Origin: Rubripirellula obstinata
GTDB lineage: Bacteria; Planctomycetota; Planctomycetia; Pirellulales; Pirellulaceae
Assembly (NCBI RefSeq): GCF_001642955.1
Contig: NZ_LWSK01000004.1
Coordinates: 62,001 to 126,000 of the forward strand
DNA length: 64,000 nt
Direction of reading: 5' to 3'
Shown here piece after piece: positions 51,184 through 59,862 of the stretch; positions within the stretch are counted from its first letter, which is position 1; every line of letters starts with the position of its first letter. Below the pieces are notes generated by a model. The model was given only the letters and a program-made list of their open reading frames with translations, was not told where the DNA came from and made no database searches. The position numbers and the translations under genes were made by a program.

Positions 51184-52770
51184 ATGCTCTTTCGCCAACT
51201 GACGATTGCCTCGCTCTTTACCGCTCTCGCCGTCGCCGGCACAGGCTCGGCCGACGCGTGCTGTTTGACTGATTGGCTCTACGGCCGACAAGCATCGCCA
51301 TACGCCGCCGGCTACGCCCCTGTTGGAACCATCGCGCCGGTTGGCTTTGCACAACCTTACGCCGCTGGTTATACGCCGATCAGTACGTCGTCAACGACCT
51401 TGCTGCCCGCACAAACACCTGCGTTGTCCAGCGGTGCCTACCAGGCTCAACGACCGGCTTATCTTGACAACCCATCGGTCTACACCGGACTTCCTGTCGG
51501 CAACAACTTGCAGACGTCTTACAGCGTTCCGCTCACATCGGCTCCGCAATTGTCGGCTGGGAACCAGTCGCTCTTTGGCGGTCTTCGTGGCAATGCCTCG
51601 GCACGACCATTCTTGGGCAGCTCTCAATACGGAGCGTCCAACGTGTACCCCAATTCAAGTTACTATCAGTCCAACTACGCGTCCGCTCAGGTCGGCTTGC
51701 CTGCAACGGCATTGCCGGCAACCAACGTTGCACCGCTGTTCCCCCGAGCACCCGCGACACCTGTTCGCAGCGGTTTGTCTCGGTTCTTTGGCTCGCTGTT
51801 TGGAACCAATTACCAAAGCAGTTACTACCGCGCCCCGATCACTTACTATCGCCCGGTGACGTCAGTTGATCCAACACTTGGCACAACGGTGACCGTGCAG
51901 CAGCCTTGCACTTCGACCGTTCAGCAATTGCAACGCACGCCCTACAACAGCTTCCAACTTTCGGCTCCTGCACCGATGCAAGCCGCACCAGGTTTCGGTT
52001 CACCAACCTGTTCGACGCCCGCTTTCGGCCAAGCTGGTCCTGCTTACCAACCCAGCGCATATCAACCCAGCGCAATTGGCCAAGCAAGTGCGATCGCTCC
52101 TGCCGCTGGTCAGTTTACTGTTCCGATTCCATCGACAGCCACACCACCGTCTGGTTTTGGTCAATCTGGTTTGGGGCAATCCAGTTTCGGTCAAGGCCAA
52201 CCCAACACGGCACCGCTGACCGGTTCACCGAGCAGTCCGCGTTCGCAGTCAGACTTGTCGCCAGTGGATCCGCCAAGCCTTAATAATTATCAGCAACCCA
52301 GTTACCAACAACGCAGCGAAACCAGTTTCCGCGACGAATCACCTTCGTACGATCAGCCCGCCCCGCGCAGCGAGCCAACCGAAGAGCCGAGCACGCAAAA
52401 GTCGTATTGGGAACTTCAAAGCGGCGAGGATTCGACTGCGATGATTTCGCCGAGCAAACGTTACGGTGCGGTGCGTCCAGACTTTGAATCACGGCAAGCA
52501 CCCGCGTTCACCGGCATCCGCCCGATTCGGGCTTTGGATGAAGACGAGCCATCGCCCTTCCGTCAGGAACTCAGCCGTCCATCGACATCGCCTAGCTACG
52601 ACACCCCGCAACTTCCTGCTCGCACTGCACCCGTCGGTGGATACACGACAAGCAGCCGCGTTCCGGTCCGCGAAGCAGCAATGACTCGCCGTTCGTATCG
52701 CCGTTCGTATCCGGCCGCCAAGCCTCTGGCACCTGCAAAACGCGACAACACCTGGTCAACGGCCAAGTAG
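51184..52770 (+). CDS. Low-complexity secreted protein (Ser/Tyr/Pro/Gln-rich)
   Basis: The product (528 aa from ATG 51184) has a signal peptide (LFRQLTIASLFTALAVAGTG, cleavage near residue 25, before CCLTDWLYG). The mature part is rich in Ser, Pro, Gln, Tyr and Ala and has no recognised domain. Short motifs recur, such as AAGYAPVG/AAGYTPIS (about 42-68), repeated YQPSA, and GQ/FGQSG units (about 345-375), suggesting a disordered or fibrous surface protein. The C-terminal 60 residues are Arg- and Ser-rich. The stop TAG (52768-52770) is the TAG inside a family C palindrome's GTAGGCC. Function unknown. Confidence 0.75.
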   Translation: MLFRQLTIASLFTALAVAGTGSADACCLTDWLYGRQASPYAAGYAPVGTIAPVGFAQPYAAGYTPISTSSTTLLPAQTPALSSGAYQAQRPAYLDNPSVYTGLPVGNNLQTSYSVPLTSAPQLSAGNQSLFGGLRGNASARPFLGSSQYGASNVYPNSSYYQSNYASAQVGLPATALPATNVAPLFPRAPATPVRSGLSRFFGSLFGTNYQSSYYRAPITYYRPVTSVDPTLGTTVTVQQPCTSTVQQLQRTPYNSFQLSAPAPMQAAPGFGSPTCSTPAFGQAGPAYQPSAYQPSAIGQASAIAPAAGQFTVPIPSTATPPSGFGQSGLGQSSFGQGQPNTAPLTGSPSSPRSQSDLSPVDPPSLNNYQQPSYQQRSETSFRDESPSYDQPAPRSEPTEEPSTQKSYWELQSGEDSTAMISPSKRYGAVRPDFESRQAPAFTGIRPIRALDEDEPSPFRQELSRPSTSPSYDTPQLPARTAPVGGYTTSSRVPVREAAMTRRSYRRSYPAAKPLAPAKRDNTWSTAK

Positions 52771-52986
52771 GCCGGAACAAGGAGTCTTCGACGCAGTTCC
52801 GGCAATCCGCGCAATGCAACTGCCGTCAATTCGCGTCCAACGCATCCAGATCAGGTAGGCCGGAACAAGGAGTCTTCGACGCAGTTCCGGCAATCCGCAC
52901 AATGCAACTGCCGGAACTTCGCTGCGCTTGTTCCGGCCTACATCGTTGCGTCGCAACTGCCGTCAATTCGCGTCCAACGCATCCAG
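52767..52986. repeat. Family C palindromes with a duplicated peptidase-gene tail
   Basis: Two family C arms GTAGGCCGGAACAAG (52767 and 52855) and one complete inverse (ending 52940) are present. The 33-nt sequence from CAACTGCCGTCAATTCGC to CGCATCCAG occurs at 52817-52849 and 52954-52986. The second copy is the true 3' end of the S9 peptidase gene with its stop; the first is a displaced duplicate. Confidence 0.88.
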
Positions 52987-55350
52987 TAAAAACTGATCCG
53001 TCATCTGGACCATGTGCCAACTTTGATGAGGATCACTCACTGAATGGGCGGCACCTGGGTAGATCATCATCTGGAAAGGTTTGTGGGCCTTTTGCAAAGC
53101 CTTTGCCATTCGCAGCGTGTTGGCGGGGTGAACGTTGTCATCCACTTCGCCATGAATCATCAGCAATCGTCCACTTAGATTTTTTGCTGCCGAAATCAGA
53201 GACGTTGTTTCGTAGCCGTGCTTATTCTCTGACGGCAGCCCCATGTAGCGTTCGGTGTAGAACGAATCGTATTCGTGCCAATCGGTGACCGACCCGCCCG
53301 CGATGCCCGCAACAAACGCATCGCTGTGAGTCATCGAATACAAAGTCAGAAAACCACCGAAACTCCAACCGCGGATTGCGATTCGATCAGCGTCTACCCA
53401 TGGCTGCGACTTCAACCAAACCACTGCCGACATCACGTCGCGAAACTCCACTTCCCCCATTCGCCCGCGAATGGACCACATCGCTGACACTGGGGTGCCG
53501 CTGCTGGACCGGTTATCGACCACCAACGTCGCAATCCCGCGTCGGGCCAGTAGTTCCCGATACAATGCTTGCCGACCCGCAAAGCGACTCGACACGATTG
53601 GCGTTCCTGGTCCGCCATAGACCTCGACAACGACGGGAAACTTTTGCGAATCCTCCGATTCAAGGTCTGGTTTCACCAACAAGGCTGGCAGTTGCACCGA
53701 ATCGTCGGTCGTGATTGTCAGCAATTCGGGACTGCGAAGCGGACTCTGCGTCATCAGACGTGTTTCAGAAATCAGTGTCTCAGTTGTTTCGGGTGAGTCT
53801 CCGTCGGGAATTCTTGTCGGCCGAAGCACCATGCTTGGTGGCGTCGATGGATCGCTCTGTCGATCGACTAGCCAGCGACCATCGGGGCTAATATCCGTCG
53901 AATGCCAGCCTGATTCGCCGGTCAACGATATTAATTCGCTGTTAGCCTGATCCAATTTGCACTGGTACAAATGCTGATCAACGCCGCCGTCGCGGTCACC
54001 CACCAACCACAACTTGTCTTCGCTCGGGGACAGCGTGAAGTCGCGGACATTCAACGAACTTGGACTGACTGGCACCATCGAACTTCCGTCACCGCTGATA
54101 CGGTAAACGCGATACTTTCCGCTCGGCAATTCACTGCGCCACAACAAACCACCATCAGCCAGCCATGCCGGCGCGGCCGGTGGTTCGACCCAGGCCGGGC
54201 TCTCCTCACGCAGCAACAATCGCGGCAACACCAACCCATTTTCCAATGCCGCCGGATCGGCTTTGGAAAGCATTCGATAAGTCTGTTTGCGATCGCTGAC
54301 GCTGAACACCAGCGACCCATCGTGCGCGTGCCACCAAACGCCAGTAACAATCTGTTCCAGATCACTCGTTGATTCGACCATCAACTTTGGCGCTGGCACC
54401 GGTTCAGAATCAAACCGACGTAAATCCCATACATAAAGCGACGCATGCGGAATCGGATCGCCGGACTTGCTGTAGCGGGTGGTGGACCCATTACCACGGT
54501 CTGCACGGGAGGACGACAACACGTAAGGCTGAACCCCGCTGGTGTCGATACGAAGCATTGCCAACCAGTTTCCGTCGGGGCTAAACCAGAAAGCCCGAAA
54601 GTTACCACGACCAAAAATTTCTTCTTGGTAGATCCAGTCCAGTTCACCGTCCAGCAGCGTGTCTAAACCATCGTCGGTCAATCGGCGTGTCAAGTGAGTT
54701 CGGACGTCGGTGACATAAAGATCGCCATCGATCGTGTAACCGATCCGCCGTGCTTGAGAATCCAGCTTAACGTTTTCCCAGCTACCGGCATCGCGAGTCA
54801 GAATGCGTGCTGGTGTTTCGGAAGAAACCGTCGCCAGCGTATCGCCGATCCTTACCAAGATGGTGTCAGATTCTTCTTGCATCATCGGCACCGCTCGTGC
54901 GACCGATCGCGTCGCTGCTTTGGCGTCCACATTGGCGAGCGAACTCACATTCTTACACAACTGATCAAACGCAGGCCAGGTTTGCCAGGGCTGCGATGCT
55001 GAATCGCCTTTGACGACAGATTTCCCAAGTGGAAACTGCTTCCAAGTATTGTCTTTCTTGAGCAATAGTTTTGACGTTTGCTTTCCGATCCAGTGCGACA
55101 TCGGCAGTTTGCCATCGAAGTCAAACTTTTTGTCAGGATGATAGAGTCGTTCCAGCGTCAGCACCTGCGGTTCGCCGGACTGCTCGGTTTGGGGTGTGGG
55201 ATTCGCCGGTGGATAGGCGTTGGCACAAGAAACAAAGCTAAAGTTGCTCGGTAAAAACGTAAGCAACATGACCGCGGTTGTGGGCACAACCCAATGCGTC
55301 GCTCTACAATGCGTGTGTTCGCCAGAGTTCGTTTGCGCCACAGAATTCAT
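52963..55350 (-). CDS. S9 family (dipeptidyl peptidase IV-like) serine peptidase
   Basis: The product (795 aa) cuts peptides after proline-type residues; a hydrophobic N-terminus (about 25-45) suggests export. The beta-propeller half (about 95-480) includes LTRRLTDDGLDTLLDGELDWIYQEEIFGR, the DPP IV Glu-Glu motif that binds the peptide N-terminus. The hydrolase half shows VVEVYGGPGTPIVSSRF near 570, RIAIRGWSFGGFLTLY with catalytic Ser663, GEVDDNVHPANT with the catalytic Asp about 737, and GAAHSVSDP with His769. All catalytic motifs are intact. The last codons and stop are duplicated 137 bp downstream of the gene. Confidence 0.92.
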   Translation of the reverse strand: MNSVAQTNSGEHTHCRATHWVVPTTAVMLLTFLPSNFSFVSCANAYPPANPTPQTEQSGEPQVLTLERLYHPDKKFDFDGKLPMSHWIGKQTSKLLLKKDNTWKQFPLGKSVVKGDSASQPWQTWPAFDQLCKNVSSLANVDAKAATRSVARAVPMMQEESDTILVRIGDTLATVSSETPARILTRDAGSWENVKLDSQARRIGYTIDGDLYVTDVRTHLTRRLTDDGLDTLLDGELDWIYQEEIFGRGNFRAFWFSPDGNWLAMLRIDTSGVQPYVLSSSRADRGNGSTTRYSKSGDPIPHASLYVWDLRRFDSEPVPAPKLMVESTSDLEQIVTGVWWHAHDGSLVFSVSDRKQTYRMLSKADPAALENGLVLPRLLLREESPAWVEPPAAPAWLADGGLLWRSELPSGKYRVYRISGDGSSMVPVSPSSLNVRDFTLSPSEDKLWLVGDRDGGVDQHLYQCKLDQANSELISLTGESGWHSTDISPDGRWLVDRQSDPSTPPSMVLRPTRIPDGDSPETTETLISETRLMTQSPLRSPELLTITTDDSVQLPALLVKPDLESEDSQKFPVVVEVYGGPGTPIVSSRFAGRQALYRELLARRGIATLVVDNRSSSGTPVSAMWSIRGRMGEVEFRDVMSAVVWLKSQPWVDADRIAIRGWSFGGFLTLYSMTHSDAFVAGIAGGSVTDWHEYDSFYTERYMGLPSENKHGYETTSLISAAKNLSGRLLMIHGEVDDNVHPANTLRMAKALQKAHKPFQMMIYPGAAHSVSDPHQSWHMVQMTDQFLLDALDAN

Positions 55351-55379
55351 TACGTGTTCGGTTTTAAGAGGTTTGGGTC

Positions 55380-57296
55380 TTGATAAAAAACAATCGTCCG
55401 GCGGTCATGTTGTTGGCCATCATTGTAATCCATTTCCTTTTCAGTTCCGTCGCATTGAAGACCATCAATGCCTCAGATCCAAAGCGTCCGAATATCGTTT
55501 GGATTATCAGCGAAGACAACTCAAAACACTATTTGAACCATTTCGACAGCACGGGAACACCCACGCCCGCGATCGAGTCGCTGGCCCGCGCCGGAGTCAC
55601 GTTTGATCACGCGTTTTCGTGCAGCCCGGTTTGCTCGGTTGCTCGAACGACGTTGATCACCGGTTGCTATGCACCAAGGATTGGCACGGCGTATCACCGG
55701 GCGTTCGAGCCCGCGATGATGCCAGCCGGCATTAAGATGTTTCCGGTGTATTTAAGAGACAGCGGTTATTACACGACCAACAACAGCAAGAAAGACTACA
55801 ACGTCCGTCCAGGCCCAAAGGTCTGGGATGAATCATCGCGAAAGGCAAATTGGAAAAACCGTCCCTCCGATGAAACACCGTTCTTCCATGTGCAGACGAT
55901 CAAGACTTCGCATGAAAGCTCGCTGCATCCTGAACACCCCGATGCTGACAAACCGCTGGTCACCGATCCCGCGTCGATAACCTTGCAGCCGTATTTTCCT
56001 GATACGCCGCTGATGCGAAAGACGGTTGCTCGGTATCACGATTTGATCACCTCAGTCGATCAACAGGTCGGCGATATTATTCAAGACTTAAAAAACGCAG
56101 GCGAGCTTGAAAATACCTTTGTGTTTTACTTTGGTGACCACGGTGGTGTGCTTCCGCGATCGAAGGGCTACGTCTTTGAATCAGGCCTGCATGTCCCGCT
56201 GGTCATCCGCATTCCTGCAAATTTCACCGACACCGTGGATCGAGAACGCGGCAGTCGCGTCGATGGCTTCGTCGAATTCGTTGATTTCGGCCCCACAACG
56301 CTGAACTTGGCAGGCATTGAAATTCCGGAACGAGTCGATGGGAAGGCTTTTTTGGGGAAGCAGATGGTTGCATCGGAGGTGGACCAGCGTGATGAAGCAT
56401 TCGGGCATGCTGATCGGTTTGATGAAAAGTATGATGTGGTGCGGTCGCTGCGCGTGGGGCAATGGAAGTACATTCGCAACTTTGAACCGTTTTACCCCAA
56501 TGGAATGTACAGCGAGTATCGCTACAAGATGATTGCGATGCAGCAATGGCAATCGCTTCATACCCAGGAAAAGCTGACGCCGATTCAGGATGCGTTTTTC
56601 CAGCCCAAGTTGCCCGAAGCCTTGTACGACTTGGATGCTGATCCGCATGAAACCGTCAACCTAGCCAATGATCCGGCTCACCAGCAAACTCTGTTGCGAA
56701 TGCGCGATCGGCTCAACGAGCGGTTGGTCGGAATGCCTGATCTGGGCTTTGTCCCCGAAGCCTATTTGGTCGAGGACGCGATGACGGATCCAGTTACCTT
56801 TGGCAGGCGAAACCAAGACCAAATCAAGCGGTTCATCGAGACCGCAAACCTGCAATTACTGGACTGGGAAGACGCCAAGCCTAAAGTTATCACCGCAATT
56901 TATGACCAAGATCCGCTGGTTCGGCTTTGGGGCTTGGTGGCGGCGACCAGTTTTGGTGTTGAGGCGAAAGAGATTTCTAAAGACGTCGAAAAACGGTTGG
57001 TGGATCTGGAGCCGCTGGTGGTGATTCGGGCGGTTGAGTATTTCGCATCGCTGCGTAGCAAGAGCGAAACATCGCTGAAGGATCCGTTGCCGTTTCTGTA
57101 TCGGTCGTTGCAGCGATCGATCAGCGAACCGGAGGCGTTGCGGGTTCTGAACACGGCTGTCTTTGTCCGCGATCATTGCGGAACCGATGGCGACGATCGA
57201 TTGGACATTGATCCAAGGCAACTGCAAACACTGCCAGAAGTCGGCAAAAGCAAGTGGGTAAAAAAGCGGATCGCGTACTTGAGCCGCTCGCGATAG
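55380..57296 (+). CDS. Type I sulfatase (alkaline-phosphatase superfamily)
   Basis: The product (638 aa) hydrolyses a sulfate ester. It starts at TTG 55380 with a signal (about residues 8-30). RPNIVWIISEDNSKHYLNHF (36-55) has the metal-binding acidic residues. The maturation motif reads CSPVCSVARTTLITGCY (81-97), so the FGly core is Cys85-Ser-Val-Ala-Arg89 rather than C-x-P-S-R. TFVFYFGDHGGVLPRSKGY near 243 holds further metal ligands, and LYDLDADPHETVNLANDP near 430 is a sulfatase signature. The C-terminal ~150 residues look HEAT-like. It is divergent from the S9 peptidase (29-bp gap between starts). Substrate unknown. Confidence 0.93.
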   Translation: MIKNNRPAVMLLAIIVIHFLFSSVALKTINASDPKRPNIVWIISEDNSKHYLNHFDSTGTPTPAIESLARAGVTFDHAFSCSPVCSVARTTLITGCYAPRIGTAYHRAFEPAMMPAGIKMFPVYLRDSGYYTTNNSKKDYNVRPGPKVWDESSRKANWKNRPSDETPFFHVQTIKTSHESSLHPEHPDADKPLVTDPASITLQPYFPDTPLMRKTVARYHDLITSVDQQVGDIIQDLKNAGELENTFVFYFGDHGGVLPRSKGYVFESGLHVPLVIRIPANFTDTVDRERGSRVDGFVEFVDFGPTTLNLAGIEIPERVDGKAFLGKQMVASEVDQRDEAFGHADRFDEKYDVVRSLRVGQWKYIRNFEPFYPNGMYSEYRYKMIAMQQWQSLHTQEKLTPIQDAFFQPKLPEALYDLDADPHETVNLANDPAHQQTLLRMRDRLNERLVGMPDLGFVPEAYLVEDAMTDPVTFGRRNQDQIKRFIETANLQLLDWEDAKPKVITAIYDQDPLVRLWGLVAATSFGVEAKEISKDVEKRLVDLEPLVVIRAVEYFASLRSKSETSLKDPLPFLYRSLQRSISEPEALRVLNTAVFVRDHCGTDGDDRLDIDPRQLQTLPEVGKSKWVKKRIAYLSRSR

Positions 57297-57482
57297 TTGG
57301 CGGTGGACGGCATTGGTGTTCGGCAATACCGCGATGGTCGGTATAACCCAACCAGTCCGATTCTTTATTGTGGCTAGGACTTCTTTGCTGGACTTGTTAA
57401 CCGGACCCCGTCGGGATTTGTACCCCATGTTTGAGAAGCTGCCGGGATCGCATTTGATCCGCAGGCGGTTTGAACCATCTAA

Positions 57483-58355
57483 ATGACATGGATCCCAAGC
57501 ATGACAGTTGCCACCAACGACGCCGTATTCGCATCACCCGATCAGCTTTCAGAACAACTCGCTGGCCTGTCACCGGCTGATGATCACGGTCGGCTTATCG
57601 ACCAGATCGATGAAACGCTTGGCTTGATTGCTGAAGCGAATGAGATCGGCCAAGGGCGATTGGCGGTCGATCATTACGACGTGACCGTCGTGGTTCCGGT
57701 CTACAACGAAGTTGAAACGCTTCCAAAGGTGCTGCAGCGAATCGAACAAGTCATGCCACCGGCGACCGAAGTCATCGTCGTTGATGACGGCAGCACCGAC
57801 GGCACCCGACAATGGTTGGAAAGCCTTCCAGAAAAGGCTGGCCGAACGATCCTAACTCGACGAGCCAATCACGGAAAAGGATCTGCAGTTCGACTGGCGA
57901 TTCGTCACAGCAGCGGCCGAGTCGTTGCCATCCAAGACGCAGACTTGGAATATGAACCCGCCGACTTGTTAAGAGTCATCTGGCCGATTCTTGATGGTGA
58001 CGCCGAAGTCGTTTATGGATCTCGCTACCTTGGCGAAGTCACTGACGCTTCGATCGTTCACCGGTTGGGCAATTGGGCGTTGACCAAGGCCAGCAATCTG
58101 ATGACCGGTTTGAAATTGACCGACATGGAAACCTGCCACAAAGCCTTTGACGGTGACATGATTCGATCGATCCAATTGCGAGAATGCCGATTCGGATTCG
58201 AGCCTGAGATCACCGCCAAAGTCGCCTCGCGTGGTGCCATCGTGATGGAAGTGCCCACGGGTTACGACAGTCGCGGTTACGACGAAGGCAAAAAGATCGG
58301 CTGGCGAGACGGTGTCGCTGCACTGGCCTGCATGTGGCACTACCGATCACGCTGA
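57483..58355 (+). CDS. Family 2 glycosyltransferase (dolichol/polyprenol-phosphate type)
   Basis: The product (290 aa) resembles DPM1-like enzymes that load a sugar onto polyprenol phosphate. An N-terminal ~60 residues precede the core VTVVVPVYNEVETLPKVLQRI (about 63-83), ATEVIVVDDGSTDGTRQWL (97-115), NHGKGSAVRLAIRHSSGRVVAIQDADLEYEP (129-159) with the Asp-x-Asp metal site, and GSRYLGEVTD (near 180). METCHKAFDGDMIRSIQL and RFGFEPEITAKVA (near 218-247) are typical of this clade. It has no membrane helices. The start may be ATG 57483 or 57501. Confidence 0.88.
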   Translation: MTWIPSMTVATNDAVFASPDQLSEQLAGLSPADDHGRLIDQIDETLGLIAEANEIGQGRLAVDHYDVTVVVPVYNEVETLPKVLQRIEQVMPPATEVIVVDDGSTDGTRQWLESLPEKAGRTILTRRANHGKGSAVRLAIRHSSGRVVAIQDADLEYEPADLLRVIWPILDGDAEVVYGSRYLGEVTDASIVHRLGNWALTKASNLMTGLKLTDMETCHKAFDGDMIRSIQLRECRFGFEPEITAKVASRGAIVMEVPTGYDSRGYDEGKKIGWRDGVAALACMWHYRSR

Positions 58356-58370
58356 TCATCGGTTGTCAGC

Positions 58371-58504
58371 GTAGTGGATCTTGTTAAAGATCCGGCTGGG
58401 GATGGATCTTTAACAAGATCCACTACGATTGCGGCTGGGGTTGGATCTTTAACAAGATCCACTACGATTGCGGCTTGGGATGGATCTTTAACAAGATCCA
58501 CTAC
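58371..58504. repeat. Hairpin arm with 39-bp tandem copies
   Basis: GTAGTGGATCTTGTTAAAGA (58371) is the inverse of GGATCTTTAACAAGATCC-type units at 58404, 58443 and 58482, spaced 39 bp with GATTGCGGCTGGG between. One left arm faces three right arms, so alternative hairpins can form. It sits between two converging genes. Confidence 0.85.
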
Positions 58505-58545
58505 GATTGCGGTGACAAATCATTCGACTCTTATGCGTCTGCTTG

Positions 58546-59691
58546 CTATCGCTGAAACAGAATGCAAATCGGTGATGGGGCTTGCACGATATGCTGGCTG
58601 TATTGCAGCGTTCCCGAATTCTGATCAACCGAGAACGACGCGACTGTATGGGAATCTTGTCCGGCGACGACCAGCCACTTTCCATCGGGTGTCAGATTGA
58701 AATTTCGAGGCATCGCACTGCGTGAGTTCTCGATTTCGACTCGCGACAAACTACCGCTTCTTTGATTGATGCGACATACCGTAATCGTGTCATGGCCACG
58801 ATTGCCGCAATACAGAAATCGACCGCTTGGATGGATGCGAATTTCTGACGCACTCTTGAAGCTCTCTTTTTCCAATGCCTTTTTAGGAACGGTCGGCAGC
58901 GTTTCCATCGGACTTAGCGTCCCCGCCTCTGGGTTCCAAATCAATTGAGTCACCGTCAGCGAAAGTTCGTTGAGCACGTAGGCCCATTTTCCATTGGGGT
59001 GAAACTTCATGTGACGCGAACCGCTTCCGGGCGGCAGTTCCACGTCTCCGTGTGGCAGCAGTTTTGCCTCGTCGTGATCAATCCGATAGATCACGACTTG
59101 ATCGAGTCCCAAATCAGGCACGAACGCATACTGATTGTCCGGTGAAAAACCTACCCAATGCGGGTGAGGCGCATCCTGGCGATTGCCGACGACTCCGCTG
59201 CCACCTTTGTGCTTGACCAATTGAGTTCGGTCCTTGATCGAACCGTCTTCGTTCAGCCGGAACACGCCAACACTGCCGCCACTGTACTGTGCCGTTAACA
59301 ACAGCTTGCCGGTTTGATCGATCGCCAAATGAGCCGCACCGCCGTCACCAATGGCGACCGAATTGACGAGGCTCAATTGATTCTTGGGCCGACCAATGTT
59401 GTAAGCGACGACCGAGGGTTCACCGTCGATCGGAGTCCCGATCGCATAAAGATTGTCCAGTGTCGGATGAAGAGCAAGGAACCCGGGGCCTTTCAATTCT
59501 GCTGCCAATCGAGGCTTGCTCAATTTGCCAGTGCCCAGGTTCATTTGAGCTTGATAGATTCCGCGTGACGGCGGCCGATTGCTGGTGCCGATCCAAATGT
59601 CAATCGATTCAGCGCTACAAACCTTCAAAGTATCACCCCCCAAGATCAGACAAGCAAACGTGATCACGGTCAAAATCAAACGATCCGGCAT
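58546..59691 (-). CDS. Secreted lactonase-family beta-propeller (6-phosphogluconolactonase-like)
   Basis: The product (381 aa from ATG 59691) has a signal peptide (LILTVITFACLILGGDTLKV, residues 4-23), then a seven-bladed propeller: IDIWIGTSNRPPSRGIYQAQMN, GPGFLALHPTLDNLYAIG, GAAHLAIDQTGKLLLTAQYSGGSVGVFRL, HPHWVGFSPDNQYAFVPDLGLDQVVIYR, SGSRHMKFHPNGKWAYVLNEL, SEIRIHPSGRFLYCGNRGHDTITV and PRNFNLTPDGKWLVVAGQDSHTVASF. These are hallmarks of the Pgl/lactonase family. Being exported, it is unlikely to be the cytoplasmic pentose-phosphate enzyme; another lactone is more probable. A longer frame to 59778 runs through Gly/Ala repeats and was rejected. Confidence 0.9.
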   Translation of the reverse strand: MPDRLILTVITFACLILGGDTLKVCSAESIDIWIGTSNRPPSRGIYQAQMNLGTGKLSKPRLAAELKGPGFLALHPTLDNLYAIGTPIDGEPSVVAYNIGRPKNQLSLVNSVAIGDGGAAHLAIDQTGKLLLTAQYSGGSVGVFRLNEDGSIKDRTQLVKHKGGSGVVGNRQDAPHPHWVGFSPDNQYAFVPDLGLDQVVIYRIDHDEAKLLPHGDVELPPGSGSRHMKFHPNGKWAYVLNELSLTVTQLIWNPEAGTLSPMETLPTVPKKALEKESFKSASEIRIHPSGRFLYCGNRGHDTITVCRINQRSGSLSRVEIENSRSAMPRNFNLTPDGKWLVVAGQDSHTVASFSVDQNSGTLQYSQHIVQAPSPICILFQR

Positions 59692-59862
59692 GGCCTTCGG
59701 TTCCAATGAAAAAAAGAGTCGAGTGCTGGGAGCCCTGATGATGGGAGCCCTGATATGGGAGCCCTGATGATGGTTCACTCGGGGGCGCGAAGCAAGACTG
59801 CAAAGGAATACTTCCCCGGCAAATCACTCGGCCCGCCGTCGCTCGTCACGCACATTTCCCCC

